From the NCBI GenBank assembly GCA_025677815.1, contig JAIXMP010000005.1, forward strand, positions 1,240,001 to 1,304,000: a stretch of DNA of 64,000 nt. The letters run 5' to 3'. How positions within the stretch are numbered: position 1 is the stretch's first letter; every line of letters starts with the position of its first letter. The translations under genes were made by a program, and so were the position numbers. This document shows positions 40,167 to 53,220 of this stretch, one piece after another. The stretch comes from Phascolomyces articulosus (Eukaryota > Mucoromycota > Mucoromycetes > Mucorales > Lichtheimiaceae). A model generated the notes under the pieces. It did not search any database and had not been told where the DNA came from. It worked only from the letters and a program-made list of their open reading frames with translations.

Positions 40167-41350
40167 ATTTATTATACTATTTATTTGTTCATGATCTGCA
40201 ATAATAATATGTTTCATACGTATATATAAAGTCATTTTATCTATTGTGTTATCTTTTGATCATTTTATGATCTGTTAATTTTCAACCTGTTTTGTTCGAT
40301 CAAATTTCTTGATGAATGAAAGATCTATCCATAAAATAACATGTCGGGAGGAAAGGATCCATGCACCACTTTTACAAGTTGCATGTTGAATCCGAAAAAG
40401 TCATGTACAAGTCAAATAATTTCTACATGAGGGTAGTACCAAATATATATTGACCACGAGTATGAAAAAAAAAAGATACTGATGATGGGTCATATATCAA
40501 ATAAGAAGGATAATTAATTACATTTTCAAACTTATTGTGTAATTCTTTCAGTCGATCTATCGTTTGTACGGGTATATATAACAAAACATGTTTCCCTACT
40601 GTAAAAAAAAATAAAAAATAAAAAATAAACAAATATGCGGAAAACGGAATTTATTGAACCTCATTAAAGTTTTTTTTTTCTTTGTGTAACTCCTTTCTCG
40701 AAGTTTAAATGATCCAAATATGTCTTTTCAAGTTTTAAAAAGAAAACTGTTCGTTTTTGGATAAAATAGTTGTAAAAATATATATAAAAAAGAAATTGTT
40801 GTAATCTGACCATATTTTGTTGTTTAAACTGAGCTTATTGTAGAAAGAAAGATGAGGCGTTCTCTTTTTTATATACAAATATGCTTCTGCAAATGCAGGT
40901 ATTAAAAAAAAAGTTATTTTGATTGCATACGAGACAAGAAGTTCATAACGCCATATTGTATAACCCCATCATACTTCTTTTACTGGATATATATATATTA
41001 AGATATATAAATTATCGTAATGTGACGCAAGAATATATATTGTTGACAAGTCAAATTTAAATTGATAATAAATCATTACACAAAATATAATAATATATAA
41101 CCCCAGCAGATGAAAAAAAAAGAAGAAGACATTCAAATGGATGGTTAATACCTCTCCTGATTCGCAGGGTGGTATCTGGTTTAGGAAATCTGGCATTTGC
41201 TCCCCTTTTAAAAGAACCAACCAACCCCCTTCCTTTCTCCTCTTCTAATCTCTACAACTAAAATACTTTTTTCCCTTTCTTTCTTCTTCTTTCTCTCTTT
41301 TTCTTCTTCTTCATTTATACTATTACTATTACTACTTATTTTTATTAATC
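40167..41350. other. Intergenic with pyrimidine-rich promoter
   Basis: AT-rich. The last 130 bp (about 41221-41340) are dominated by C and T, as in core promoters of strongly expressed fungal genes, and lead into the GPI-protein gene. No coding sequence is seen. Confidence 0.45.
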
Positions 41351-42250
41351 ATGAAGTTCACTGTATCTACCGCCGTTTCTGCTCTTGTCGTTGCTATGGT
41401 CACATTCACTCAAGTGACCGAAGCTCAATCCACTTGTCCCGCTCAAACTGTGTAAGTTGTCTATTTTTTTTTTATTTTTATATATAACCAACTCGACAAA
41501 ATAGAAATTGGAATGTAATTACATATAAACTATATTAGAAGAAATATACTGATGATGAGATATTATATATTATAGGTTCGATCAATGTAAACAAAACGAA
41601 GATAACTACCTTAACACTTGTAAACAACTTGGTAAATAGATTCAATTCATTTTCAAATATATATATGATATAGTTTATATTTTTTGAAAGTTCTCTTCTT
41701 CTTCTTTCTCCCTCTTTACTAACTCACCTCCCCCTCTGATAAAAATTTAAATAATACAGATTATGCATGTCTTTGCAAGGTAAAAATAATAAGTCATTCA
41801 TTATAATTCATCATTCGCACCTATATAGAAAGCAATGACTCATACCAATATATTCTTATTTTATATATATATATATATATAGTGGCAAACAGCTAAGGTT
41901 TCTTGCTGGGATACTTGCCCCGATGACATTGAACGTTCTACTCAAGCCGCTTTGATGACTACTTATTGCTCTCAACCTGGTGCTAACGTGTAAGTTCGAC
42001 ATAATCTTGGGCTGAGAAAGAAAAAACTCTAATTGCAAATTACATGATTTATAATAGTACTGTCCCAGCCAGTAGCAGTATGGCTCCACCTGCTTCTCAA
42101 ACCTCGATTGCTCAAGCATCTAGTACACCTTCTTCACCTGCTTCTGGTAAGGGTGATGGTAGTGCTGCCTCTTCACTTTTGACCGAAGGCAATATCTTTT
42201 ATGTTGCTGGTAGTGCCGCTGCCCTTGTTGCTGGTTATATGCTTCAATAA
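41351..42250 (+). CDS. Small cysteine-rich GPI-anchored cell-surface protein
   Basis: Exons: 41351-41451, 41576-41631, 41760-41779, 41883-41989, 42058-42250; 158 residues. It has a signal peptide (MKFTVSTAVSALVVAMVTFT, cleavage probably after TEA). The mature N-terminal domain holds eight Cys, including the dense patch DYACLCKWQTAKVSCWDTC. A Ser/Ala/Pro-rich linker follows, then a GPI signal: small residues GKGDGSAASS and a hydrophobic end NIFYVAGSAAALVAGYMLQ. Eight Cys plus GPI recalls CFEM-type proteins, but the spacing is not a clear CFEM match. Likely plasma-membrane or wall-attached. The 20-nt third exon encodes part of the Cys patch. The strong CT-rich promoter suggests high expression. 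Confidence 0.85.
41862..41880. repeat. (TA)n run in an intron of the GPI-protein gene
   Basis: Alternating TA just before the acceptor of exon 4. Confidence 0.7.
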
Positions 42251-45001
42251 ATAATAGGAAAAAAAAAAGAAGGAGAATTTGATTGCTCTTTTCTCTCCCT
42301 TCTTCTTTATATACATCAAATTATATACATATATCCCCGTCTTTCTTTCTTCTTCTTCTTTTACTACTACTATTACTACTAACTCTTTCTCTTATCCCTT
42401 TCAACATTTTCTCTCCCTTTTTTTTTATACACACCCCTACTAACCCAAAGATTTGTTCTGAATAGAAATGGGAAATACCTCTTTTCATTCAATGATTACT
42501 AAAAAAAAAAGCTTTTTTTTTCTTATTATAAAACCTTTTCTATCTTTGTCATTTCTTTACGTTTTCTTTACAAGACGATATATCTATATGCGTCATTCGT
42601 CTATACTATTAATAATATAACCATTCCATCATAATATTGCTATTTTGTAAAATAAACAAAGATTTCTTTTTTTTTTATAAACATTTTTATTTCTATTTTT
42701 ATTTTTTTAGTTGGATCATTATTGTTCTTATGAGTAGTAAAAGAAAAAGGCTGGATTTTTATGTAACGTTTTAATGTTGTTGTTGTAAATAGTAAAGAGT
42801 CCAGATTCTTCAAAGTGATGATCTCAATAGATCGATAAAAGGCAATGTATATCCTTTTCTGTATACTGTGATCCGACAAGTGCATTTTAAAATTTCATAT
42901 TATAAGACTTCTAACCATCTATTAAGAAACGACGGTGCTCATTCATTTTCACTCGATATATAACAAATAATAAGTAGTTTCTATTATTACTATTATTATT
43001 ATTTTTGAGATAAAAAAAGAATATATGTCACCGCGTTTATCTTTTTAAGCTCTTAGTTGCTTGTTATATATATAAAAACACTACGCATTAACAGGAGTTT
43101 TTTTTTTTTTTTGCACACGATCTAAAAAAGGCAATATTAGTTAGACAATCAGTGAAAAAATATACTCGATGAATTAATTGTTTGTTTGTTTTTTCGATCA
43201 ACTTGACGGTTCACCAGTATGTATAGCTTGAAAAGGTTCTTTAAGAATGTCATTTATAGATAGTATAAATCAAACATTTTGGCATTGTGTCGTTCCATGA
43301 GTTCATGTGTCATTTGTACATTGTGTGGATAAAGTAGAATGTGATTCATATGAACCTTGAGGTGGAATTTAGAGGTGGGTTTGATAATTAAATTTAGAAA
43401 CTACACTTTATCGGATCCTTGTTTCAATTAGGGTAATAATAAGGGTGAATGATTATCTAATGATCGTATAGAAAAAATACAGGCTATCTATAGATTATTT
43501 TCTTATTAAGATCAAATCTCATTTTTATTTTTCAAGTGGACAATTATAGAACCGGAATAGACAAATGGGATCGACAAAAAAAAATAGGAACCATGGGAAA
43601 AGAATGAGTTATTAGCAGTAACATGTTATCGTTGTTATCGATACTTTTAATACTAGCACACACTAAAGAATATATATTCACATCTAAAAAACCTTCTTAT
43701 ATCCCAAAAATAGTTTTTTTTTCTGTTGGTATTAAAGTCAGAGAGGCTGAAGGATTGTTTGATTTTGCGTTGTTGTAAAAATAAAGATCTTTACTATGCA
43801 ACTACCGCGGGATGATATGAACGAACGACTCAGCTAAGTTTATTATTACACATCTGTATATATCCTTATATAACGAAAGAAGAAGAAAGAGAGCGGAGAC
43901 CACAGTTGAGAACATAAAGAAAATATAATACTTCTTGGCTTTTTTTTTGTACTTACATCATACAACAAAAGAGGTATTTACTTGTATCCGCCCCGTTTCT
44001 TCCGAACAATATTCATTTTCCTATAAGTATTTATTATGACTTGTTGTTATTATTATTATATTCTATACAATTTAACCATATACCAGTTTTTATAAATATC
44101 ATTTCATTTATCCATTCTATCTATCTATCGTAATAAATCTTTTTTTTTTCAAAGAAAAAGAAACTATTATTAGTGAGGATGGGTGGTTGGTGAGTTGCAG
44201 AATTATATATAACAACCTAAAGGGCCTTTTTGTGGAACAATGATTGAAAATGGTAAAAAAAAAAAAAGACCTGGGAATGAAAAGTTATATTTTTAGTTAT
44301 ATCTTTTTCATGACGCATACACTCCATCCTCCAAACCAACGGTAAAAAAAAGAGCTGCATGTCAAAAAAGAACACTTACTGGGAAGAGTCCCGATAGACA
44401 ACCAATCCCACCACATGACAGCGTCTTTTTTTAAAATAAAAAAACAGAGTTTTTTTTTTTAGTGTGTGTATAAAGTGTTGTATAGCAACTACAACAACAA
44501 AAAAAAAACATCTTCAGCCATAAATCTTATTCTTGATGAATGATGAATGATGTGTTGTAAATAGAAACAAAAAAAAGAGTCCAGATTCCTTCATCAATAA
44601 AAAAAGATAGATACCATACATTTCTATTTTACTATATACAGATCAGATATCTATTAAATATCAGAACAACCGTGCCCATCATTCATTTCATCATGTAATG
44701 CTATTTATTGGTGGGAGGAGAAAGAATAACTAAACAAGGAAAAAAGGAGAATCTTTTTTTTAGTGCTTGTTGTGTTATGGTTTGCTTTGCTTTGTTGGTT
44801 TGCTTGTTGTGTGTGCTACCAATGCTATTTTTTTTCTTTCAAGAATCGATATAAAAAGAAGTGTCGATTTTCTGACTATTTTTTTTTCTCTCTTCTTTTC
44901 TTTAGCTCATTTGCCCTTTTTCTTCTTCTTCATTTTCTCCCTTTTATTAAATACTCTTTCTTCCGTTTATCGACTTATATTTATTAGCTACATAAAAAAA
45001 G
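42251..45001. other. Long AT-rich intergenic region
   Basis: About 2.75 kb. The start is CT-rich (presumed 3' UTR of the GPI gene, 42281-42430). The end has a pyrimidine-rich tract (44888-44945) just before the pepsin-like gene. Between them only AT-rich DNA with homopolymer runs is seen. Confidence 0.4.
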
Positions 45002-46832
45002 ATGCTCAACAAATATATTTTATTGATAGCATCATTGACTGCATTGAGTGTTCCATCCACTCAAGCTGACGACATTTTGCGTCGTGTTCCCATGTATCGA
45101 CGCAGTAATACAGGTCCGGGTATCAAGACGGAACCTATGATTTACGACAAAGGTTTGGTATGTATCTATCTATCAACAAATGACTTTCTCTAATGCAAAA
45201 AAAAAGATCACTGACCAAATATATATTTATATAAAAATTAGCTCGTAGGATCTGTTCAACTTGGTACACCTCCACAAAAATTCTCAGTCATGTTTGATAC
45301 TGCATCCAGTTTATCATGGGTTCCTTCTACCAAGGTAAACTTGTGTTTATTATTAGAACAACAACAACAAACTACTTGATTTAGCATCTATAATAACAAT
45401 GAAAAAAAAAACCTGTTAAAATATTTTTTTGTAGTGTCATAGTAGCGAATGTCGAGATTCTGGTCATACACCTTATAATGCTGATGATTCTGACACTGCT
45501 TTTTCACTTGATCAAAAACGTTCGATTCGTTTCTCTGATGATAAATGTATTGATGTTGAATTATATACAGTAAGTTCTTTTTTTTTTCAACATAGAGATT
45601 TAATTTTTATTCTTTTCATCAACCACTCATTCCAATCCATCATTTTGTTTGTTTATGATATTTAGGAAACAATGACTGTTGCTGGACTTACTGTTGAAAA
45701 CCAACTCTTTGGTTCTGCTTACAGTGTTTCTGGTATTGGAGATGATTCTTACAGTATGTATTATTTTTTTAAAAAAATTCCTATGATAACACTCTTACAC
45801 ATTATGACAAAGAAAAGACTAATTCCAAAGAAATAATAAAATAGTCGGTTACCTTGGTCTCGGTGGTTTTACGGAAGACGGCTCCACAAACTTTAATTCT
45901 ACAGATAAAAAACATAGTAAGTAATTCTTTTTTTTTTTTTACAATACATGAAACTGACATGCATTATTATTAATAATACTAATTGAAATGAAACTTTCTT
46001 TTAATTGATAGAACCACTCGAACGTCGTGCCTGTAAGTATTCTTATTTTTTTTTTCATTTCAAAGTTCTAGAACTCTAAAATAATAACATATTTTCTTTT
46101 TTTTAAAAAAAAATAGTTGTCAATTCTGCTGGATTTGCCCCGAACGCGTTCCAGACCAATTATGGTCAGCAATCACAACAATTCGGTATGGTGACCTATA
46201 ACACGGGTGGTTTCTATGGTAAAAAGCGATGGAATGAACCCGAGGCTGAGTTCATTTTTGGTGGTATTGACCATGAAGTCTATGATGGCAAGATTGCTTA
46301 CTTCCCCTTACCTACGTGTGACTATGGGGATTCTCCTTATTGGAAAACACGTATGAATTGTATCAAGTTGGGTAACAAGGTCGATATCAAATTAGCTCAT
46401 AAATCATTAGCTTCGTTCAGCAGCAACGGAAATTTCATCACCGGTCCGAAGCGCCAAGTCGAATTGTTACACCAGGGTATTGGGGCTGAATTCGATACCG
46501 ATTCCAATACGTATCATATCAAATGTTGTGAAAGCGACAAGTTACCTGATTTAACTTTTACTTTTGATAATTATCAAGTTTCTTTGCCTGCCAAGCTGTG
46601 GACCGCTGAAAATAATGATCAAGAAGATGTGGCAGATGAACATAAAATGTGTCATACCTTGATTATTGATAACAATCAAGAAAAAGAATGGTCTCTTGGT
46701 GGTGCCTTTTTGAATACCTTTTATCATATTTATGATCAAGGAAATAAGAAGGTCGGTCTTGCTTTACCTAAAGGATCTACATCCGATGCCAAGATTAAAA
46801 AGATTGGTAGTCGTAGAAAGAACAACGACTAA
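45002..46832 (+). CDS. Pepsin-like (A1) protein with altered active site
   Basis: Exons: 45002-45157, 45242-45334, 45435-45569, 45666-45753, 45845-45916, 46012-46032, 46117-46832; 426 residues. It has a signal peptide ([17 protein letters not shown]) and almost no propeptide. The first lobe begins [18 protein letters not shown] and carries the motif DTAS (Asp about residue 71) instead of DTGS. The second lobe has [20 protein letters not shown] and, where the family has DTG, reads [12 protein letters not shown]: Ser replaces the second catalytic Asp (about residue 290; codons 46419-46427 are Ser-Ser-Asn). The overall fold markers up to the C-terminal [17 protein letters not shown] are kept. 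With one catalytic Asp missing the protein should not be a normal protease; it may bind peptides or act as a decoy or wall protein. All exons join in phase, so it is not a broken gene. Confidence 0.9.
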
Positions 46833-49800
46833 GAAAGTTCCATCGTAAAATCATTCTAAATTATATATATTATTATATTATCCAACCTTGTACCTCTTCT
46901 ACCTTTTTTTTTTACATTACACATTATTATACATATAATTTTTTACCCCATCCCATTCATTTTCATTCCTCTGCATATTCTCATTTTTTTTCTTTACCAA
47001 ACAAAAAACAGGTTGTAGATTTTTTTTTCATATTTTTTTTCACAAAAAAATAACACAAAACACACTTCTTCCTCACATATTTTCTTTTTCCAAACGTATA
47101 TATCAAAAACAAAAAAACCCATTCTTTCTGTATACTCTTTCATTCCTTGTTGTAAAACTATATATCACAAATAAATAAAAAAAATACCTCTTAAATCTCA
47201 AAAAAAAATATTTATAGGATCAAGGTCCCGAGTTATGTTAAAAAACCTTGTTTATAAATAGAGGATATGATGAATGGATTGGATGGATGATGGTATCAAC
47301 CACTTTAAATGGTTTAGGGTCGATTTGCCAAGCTTAAACACTAAATATTTTTTGTTGATCATGTCAAAAAAAAAGTGTTCAGGTTTTTTTTTTTTTTTGT
47401 AACGTGTTACCATCAACAACAATAGTTCTCTTCAAATATATATAGTTCAAAATTTTTGGGGGACAAGTCAGGTGCATATATTTATTTATATAACGCCTTG
47501 AAAGTTAAATTTGGCCATCACGTAAAGTGAAAAATGGTTTAACTATTTTATTTTCAATGATATCATCATCATTGTGGGAATGGAGATAAAAACGCACACA
47601 TGAGTGATGAAGATTTTCTTCAGGAAGCTGGAGAAGATGAGATATGTCATCTTGTTATTTATTTATTTTTGGATGTTGGAGGTATAAAATATGGTAAACC
47701 ATAGAGACATTACGAATAATACGTATAATCATATCACGTAGGTATTGCTATTTGCAAAAGATTATACAACATCAATGCCACTATTCATCATTTCGAAATA
47801 CTCTAGGCACTTTTTTTTGTTCCAACACTATTTTGCTGCAAAATACAATTTTATGATTCATCTCACTATCTATATAGAATGATGATCATACATAGCATAC
47901 TTATTACTTTATTATCAAGTACGTACCTCAAAATCGACATGCGGTTAAAAAAAACACTTGGAACCAGCGAATGGAATCTTTTTTGAAAAGGTACACTGTA
48001 ATCGCTGCTCTTCAAAAAGCAAACTCTTTTTTTTTTTTTTATTTTGGTTACTCGCTATGAAGGAAGCTGACCAGGTGAACATTCGGTTTTATGACCTGAA
48101 TGCTGACAACTTTGTTAATTATTAAAAGTAATATATTATATATATTGGGCATTCTTCAGATCATACGTCTTTAATGCTTAGGATGATATTCTAACTTTTC
48201 AAAAGCTTGAACACCTTTTTTTTGGTAGGATAATTTATACCATTCAAAATAGATATGATGGGTAGTGTGATTTCCAATACAGGAATTCTATCGACCATTC
48301 ACTTGTTCAAATAAATGGATATTGGGGCGAAAAAATTTCAAACTAAAATCCAACCGTTGTGTTTTTGTTAAACTTTTACTTCTGTTATAATAATCCAATA
48401 ACTAGATACTATACATAATATACATTACTGGAAAAACTTGTTTTCGATTTATTCCATGTTTTTGAACAATAACAAGGTTCTTACCCGTACTAATGTAACA
48501 GAAGCATTATTACGCAATGTAAGAGTTTTTTCTAAAAAAAAAAAAAACAGAAGAATGTGAATGATGAATGATGAATGGATACAATCCAATATAGCAAGTA
48601 CACTATGAAGCGAGAGGACAGAAGGCAACGAATATTAACAATAGTATTCGATAGAAGGCATATGTTGTGTTAAAGGTTAAAAAGCATGATACTAATAAGA
48701 ATAACCAGTAGGTATGCACATATGATAAATGGTTTTTTTTTTTTTTTTTTGCTCGACAGCATTACAACCACCCATTCCAAAAAATTCCATCCTAGCCTCT
48801 TCATATTTACAGTTAATTATAAAAAAACTGAACAATAACTTGTTTTTATGTAATCAATCGATAATTGTCAATCTCAGGAACATGATCCTTGCTACGTTTC
48901 TTTTCACATTTTTGAAATTCAAATGATGAAATAAAAAAAAAGCCTTACAACACAGCAAGACAATTGTATATATAGCATTCAATTACAGACTGACATTTAC
49001 ATTGGTTTGAGGAAGGACTACAAAACAAGGTCTTGTCAGCAATATAAAATGATAACAACAATAGTAAGTAGTAGTTACAGTGCTAGCGACGTGTTTGACT
49101 GGTAATGGATTAACAAATAAATGAATATTCATAAAAAGCGCCACCTTTATCAAGAAGGTTATTTTACACACGCATTATGTTGTCAAATCATTAGAAAACA
49201 AAATTCCTAATTAAAAGACATGTTTCTGCAAAAATAAACATTAATATGTATAAGCGCACAGTGTACAGTATAAGGAGAAAAAAAAGTCAAAGATTTCAAT
49301 ACAACAATCCAAACTCATGGCGCTTGATTGAGTATCAGTTTTAAACTTAATAAGGAACAAACAAAGAGGCGTATATCAAATTATGGCTAAACATTTAAAA
49401 CATTTCAAAACCCCCCAATGGCTCAAAAAAAGGCACAAAATATATTTTTTAACCAATATCTTAAGTAAAGAGGATTCGATTCAAGTCAAGAGCGGTTCAT
49501 AGCGTCAAGCCGAAAGGTCGAGCTATAATAATGGTATCTTATCAAGATATGTGTATAAACAATAATAAATACTTGGACAATTGAATATGGTAAATGAGTA
49601 TACAAAAAGAGCTTTTTTTTAATAAATCGCACTGGCATGCAATATCATACACCCTATTGTTCGACCCTATTTTATAGAATGTACTTTATCGTTTTCTATT
49701 ATTATTGACTGTTTTTGTTGATCAACTACATGAACAAGAAACAAATCTAATGTATCCATGGACAAGTCGAGTAGAGCCAGAGTATTCATAACCGGTAAGT

Positions 49801-50811
49801 CGACATGACGTCCAACTTGATAAAAAATAAAATATAGGATAAAAAAAAACTGTTTCCTCTAGACAGCTATAAACTACCTCTCATTATATATTTGATCGCA
49901 TGCATTTCAATATAGACAAGTAGATTAAATATGCTTATATAACACCATCGCTCTTTTTTTTTTTTTCAATGGCCAAATTTAACTTCCAGCATATCTCTCT
50001 CTGTGCTATTTATAACAAGCATTGAAACCGTGATTGGTAAAACCTGCTGCACTTCATTTGTTTCACAACTGTAAAAATAGCTTCTAAAACTTATTGTCTG
50101 AGAATTAGTATAGAAAAAAAAGGTCATTCACACACACACCACCATACTATTATTACTATTACTACGCAGATGGTAGAAAAACTTCCTGATATGTAAATAA
50201 TGATAATCATTTTATTGATATATACAACCATGATCCTTATGCTAAGAATGACGTTATAAATCAAAACATCATGAGTATACTTTAAAACAATATACCAATG
50301 TGACGGATCCAGTGGAATAAAAAAGAATGTGGCGTTTTTTTTTTCAGGAAATGATCGACTTTTCCAAGAATACGACATGCGATTCTGGCTAAACTTTAAA
50401 TAGATTGGTCCAATTAATGTCACGCTCATTCACATTATAAATATAAACATTAGATATTTTTTTGATATAATTATTGAAGACAAACAAATTGAATTGTTTA
50501 ATGATAATAAATAATAATAAATACTGAAAGAAAAAAGAAACGAACAAGGACATCAAACATACAAAAAAAAAGAGAGAAAAAAGAAATACATAGAATAATG
50601 AATAAATGGATTGTGTGTGTTTGTGGTTGTGGGGGTATTTTGTTTGTGAAAAAGAAAAAAAAAAGATGACAGGTTTTTTTTTGAGTAAGAAAGAAAAATT
50701 CGGATAAAAAATGGTGGAAGTCAATTATGGCATTATATATCAAAAATAATAATAATAAAAAGTGTGTATGTGTGTGTATATATGTAATATTTAAAACAAT
50801 GTAAATAAGAT
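46833..50811. other. About 4-kb gene desert
   Basis: AT-rich with frequent homopolymers. No open frame shows a protein family and no tRNA or rRNA was recognised. The last 700 bp are the presumed 3' side of the coiled-coil gene. A long non-coding RNA or a small gene with many introns could be missed here. Confidence 0.35.
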
Positions 50812-52875
50812 TTAAACGCGAAGTTTCTTCTTCATCCCTCGCCAAAACGCAGCTCCATCCTTCGATGCCAAAGTAGCCAAACTATGACGTTTTGGATCAT
50901 CTTCTTGTAAATCACCCCATTTAGCATCAATGCGTTTTTGAAGTTCATCCAAATCATGGGGTTGCCATACTTGAAGTTCATCAATTTCTTTGGAAACAGA
51001 AAGACGTGCTTGGAGTTGTTCTGCAAATTCACGATATGCTTCTTCTTCATCAACCGAGGTGGCTGCTGTGGAATCAATGGAAGGTCGACCTCCTTTATTC
51101 ATGGTGGTGTTGTTTTGAATGTCGTAATGATTGGGTAATAAAGTGGAGGAAGAAAGTGACGTAGGGGAATCAGGATGAGATAAACTACTACTATCATTGG
51201 ATGCTCCTCGTTGTTTATCCATTTCGATAGGGATCGGTGGAAGTGGATCGGTGGGTGGAGGTGCAGCCGGTGGTAAAAATCCACCTGTCCATCGTGCAAT
51301 ATAAGATCGTCGTACACTGGAAGTGGTAGTATTAGCACTACTACGACGACTACTACGTGCTGGAGGTTTGGGAATACTTGAAATGGAAGCATACGACGAT
51401 CGTCGTGTTTCAATATCTTTCGATCCCCGTTTGTTATTGTTGTTGTTTGTTAGTGGAGTAGATGCAACCTCTTCTGTTAGTTTCTTTGTATCTTGATCCA
51501 TCTTTTGTTGTTGTTGTTTTGATGGGCCATGACCATAAATACGATATTTTTGTACCAACGTATCCTTTTCTAACAATTGTCGTTTCAATGATTCCAATTT
51601 TTCATCAATTTTTTGTCCGTGCAATTGACATTCAGAAGATAATTGATGAGAAGTATTCAACGATTGATCCAATTGTTTTTCATGGTGGCGTAACTGGATA
51701 TTCAAGTGAGTAATGGTCTCTTGTAAGTCTCGTTTAGTTTCTGCCAAAGTGGAAATCTCCGTCTGAATCCCCTTCAATTCATCACGTGCTGCATCGAGTG
51801 CGGGACCCCATGAAGCATTTTTCTCCTGAAAACTGGAACGTAAATTAGCGTTGGCAGCCACCACTTGATCCAAATGATGTTGCATTTCTTCAATTAAACG
51901 TTCTTGTTGGATCACCACTTGAGATAATTGACGTGCCTTGTCAGCTTCTTTTTCTTTTTCTTCCATATATGTGGCCACGACTTTTTGTATACTCTCTTCC
52001 CATTGTGTATGTTGTTCTTGAGCTTGATGAAGTCGTTTAACAGTAGCTTCTAATTCTTTGACATGTTGTTGTTGTGGTGGTTGTGATGGTGATTCGTCTG
52101 TAGGGGGAGAAAGTAAGGTAGTTGTGGTATTGTTGTTTTCATCATGAGGAGTAGGAAGGTCATCATCCTCGGGGTTTGGATTGGTCGAGAACGATGGCAA
52201 AACACTAACAACCCAATTGTCGATCCTATCTGCATCTACTTCCTGGGTGGCAACAGAATGTGCAGCTGCCCCAGTATGACGAGGATGTGTATTTCGAAGA
52301 TAGACTTCTTCAAACATACCCAATAAATCCTTTTCCAAATCATCCAATACCGCTGCTTTGGAACGTTGCACGGATGGTTGTTGTTGTGGTTGTTGTTGGG
52401 CTGAAAGAGGCAAGGTATTGGATCGTCGTTTCATTTGTTTTTTATATTGCATATAATCAAAATGTAAACTGCTACCACTGCTTCGTTGACTTAGTGTACT
52501 TGAAATAATGGTCGATTGAGTTTGTTGAGGTTGTCGAAAATCACTTAATCCACAGACAGTGGATGGACGTGGTGGACCTGTCGTGGTAGAAGAAGTGACA
52601 CTGGAAACGGAAGAAGAGGAAGGTTGAGGTCCATTATGATTTGTAGTTGTGGCAGAAAGGGTGATAGGTTGAGGTTCGTGTGAAAATGCTTTATTTAATC
52701 CAGAAACTACAGCTAAACTTTTAAGGCGTTGAAGTTCCTTGTCCACCATACGCGGTGGTTTACCATTATTTCTTCCTGCTACAGGAAGTGTGGCTGTACT
52801 TTGAGGTCTTGTATTAGACCTTTTTCGATGAGAATCGTTATTGGATGTTGATGTTGTTCCGTCTATGGATCCCAT
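50812..52875 (-). CDS. Large coiled-coil protein of unknown function
   Basis: One uninterrupted frame of 687 residues, unusual in this intron-rich window. The N-terminal about 170 residues are Ser/Thr/Gln-rich and disordered. A short ordered-looking block (AAVLDDLEKDLLGMFEEVYL) follows near residues 172-195. After another linker, a coiled coil spans about residues 270-450 (for example VKELEATVKRLHQAQEQ; LSQVVIQQERLIEEMQHH). The tail is Ser/Pro-rich, then a second ordered block EEEAYREFAEQLQARLSV and the end AAFWRGMKKKLRV. The layout is that of a cytoskeletal, polarity or scaffold protein, but no family is recognised. Start: first ATG of the frame, upstream of the Ser/Thr-rich region. Confidence 0.85.
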   Translation of the reverse strand: MGSIDGTTSTSNNDSHRKRSNTRPQSTATLPVAGRNNGKPPRMVDKELQRLKSLAVVSGLNKAFSHEPQPITLSATTTNHNGPQPSSSSVSSVTSSTTTGPPRPSTVCGLSDFRQPQQTQSTIISSTLSQRSSGSSLHFDYMQYKKQMKRRSNTLPLSAQQQPQQQPSVQRSKAAVLDDLEKDLLGMFEEVYLRNTHPRHTGAAAHSVATQEVDADRIDNWVVSVLPSFSTNPNPEDDDLPTPHDENNNTTTTLLSPPTDESPSQPPQQQHVKELEATVKRLHQAQEQHTQWEESIQKVVATYMEEKEKEADKARQLSQVVIQQERLIEEMQHHLDQVVAANANLRSSFQEKNASWGPALDAARDELKGIQTEISTLAETKRDLQETITHLNIQLRHHEKQLDQSLNTSHQLSSECQLHGQKIDEKLESLKRQLLEKDTLVQKYRIYGHGPSKQQQQKMDQDTKKLTEEVASTPLTNNNNNKRGSKDIETRRSSYASISSIPKPPARSSRRSSANTTTSSVRRSYIARWTGGFLPPAAPPPTDPLPPIPIEMDKQRGASNDSSSLSHPDSPTSLSSSTLLPNHYDIQNNTTMNKGGRPSIDSTAATSVDEEEAYREFAEQLQARLSVSKEIDELQVWQPHDLDELQKRIDAKWGDLQEDDPKRHSLATLASKDGAAFWRGMKKKLRV

Positions 52876-53220
52876 ATACGATATGATGTTTGAAGTGGCT
52901 GTATTATTATTTTTTTAAAGGAAGGTGAAGAGGAGGATGTTTGGGTAAAGAAAAAAAAAGGGGGGAAAGAAAGAAGAAGAAAAATAAAAAAACAATAAAA
53001 AAAAAAAACGTGAGGTTTAGTATCAAAAAGGTACAAAAAAATTAGGTCGGAGCGGGTTCTTGAATTATCCATTTTATTATTATTCTATTTATTACTGCTT
53101 TCAACCCGGAGAGTTAAAAAAAATATTTATATACTACCTACTATGGTAAGCTACAAACAGGCCCCAGCGTATTTTTAAGATTTGGATCGTCGGCCTTGTT
53201 TTTTTTAAACAGCATGTATA

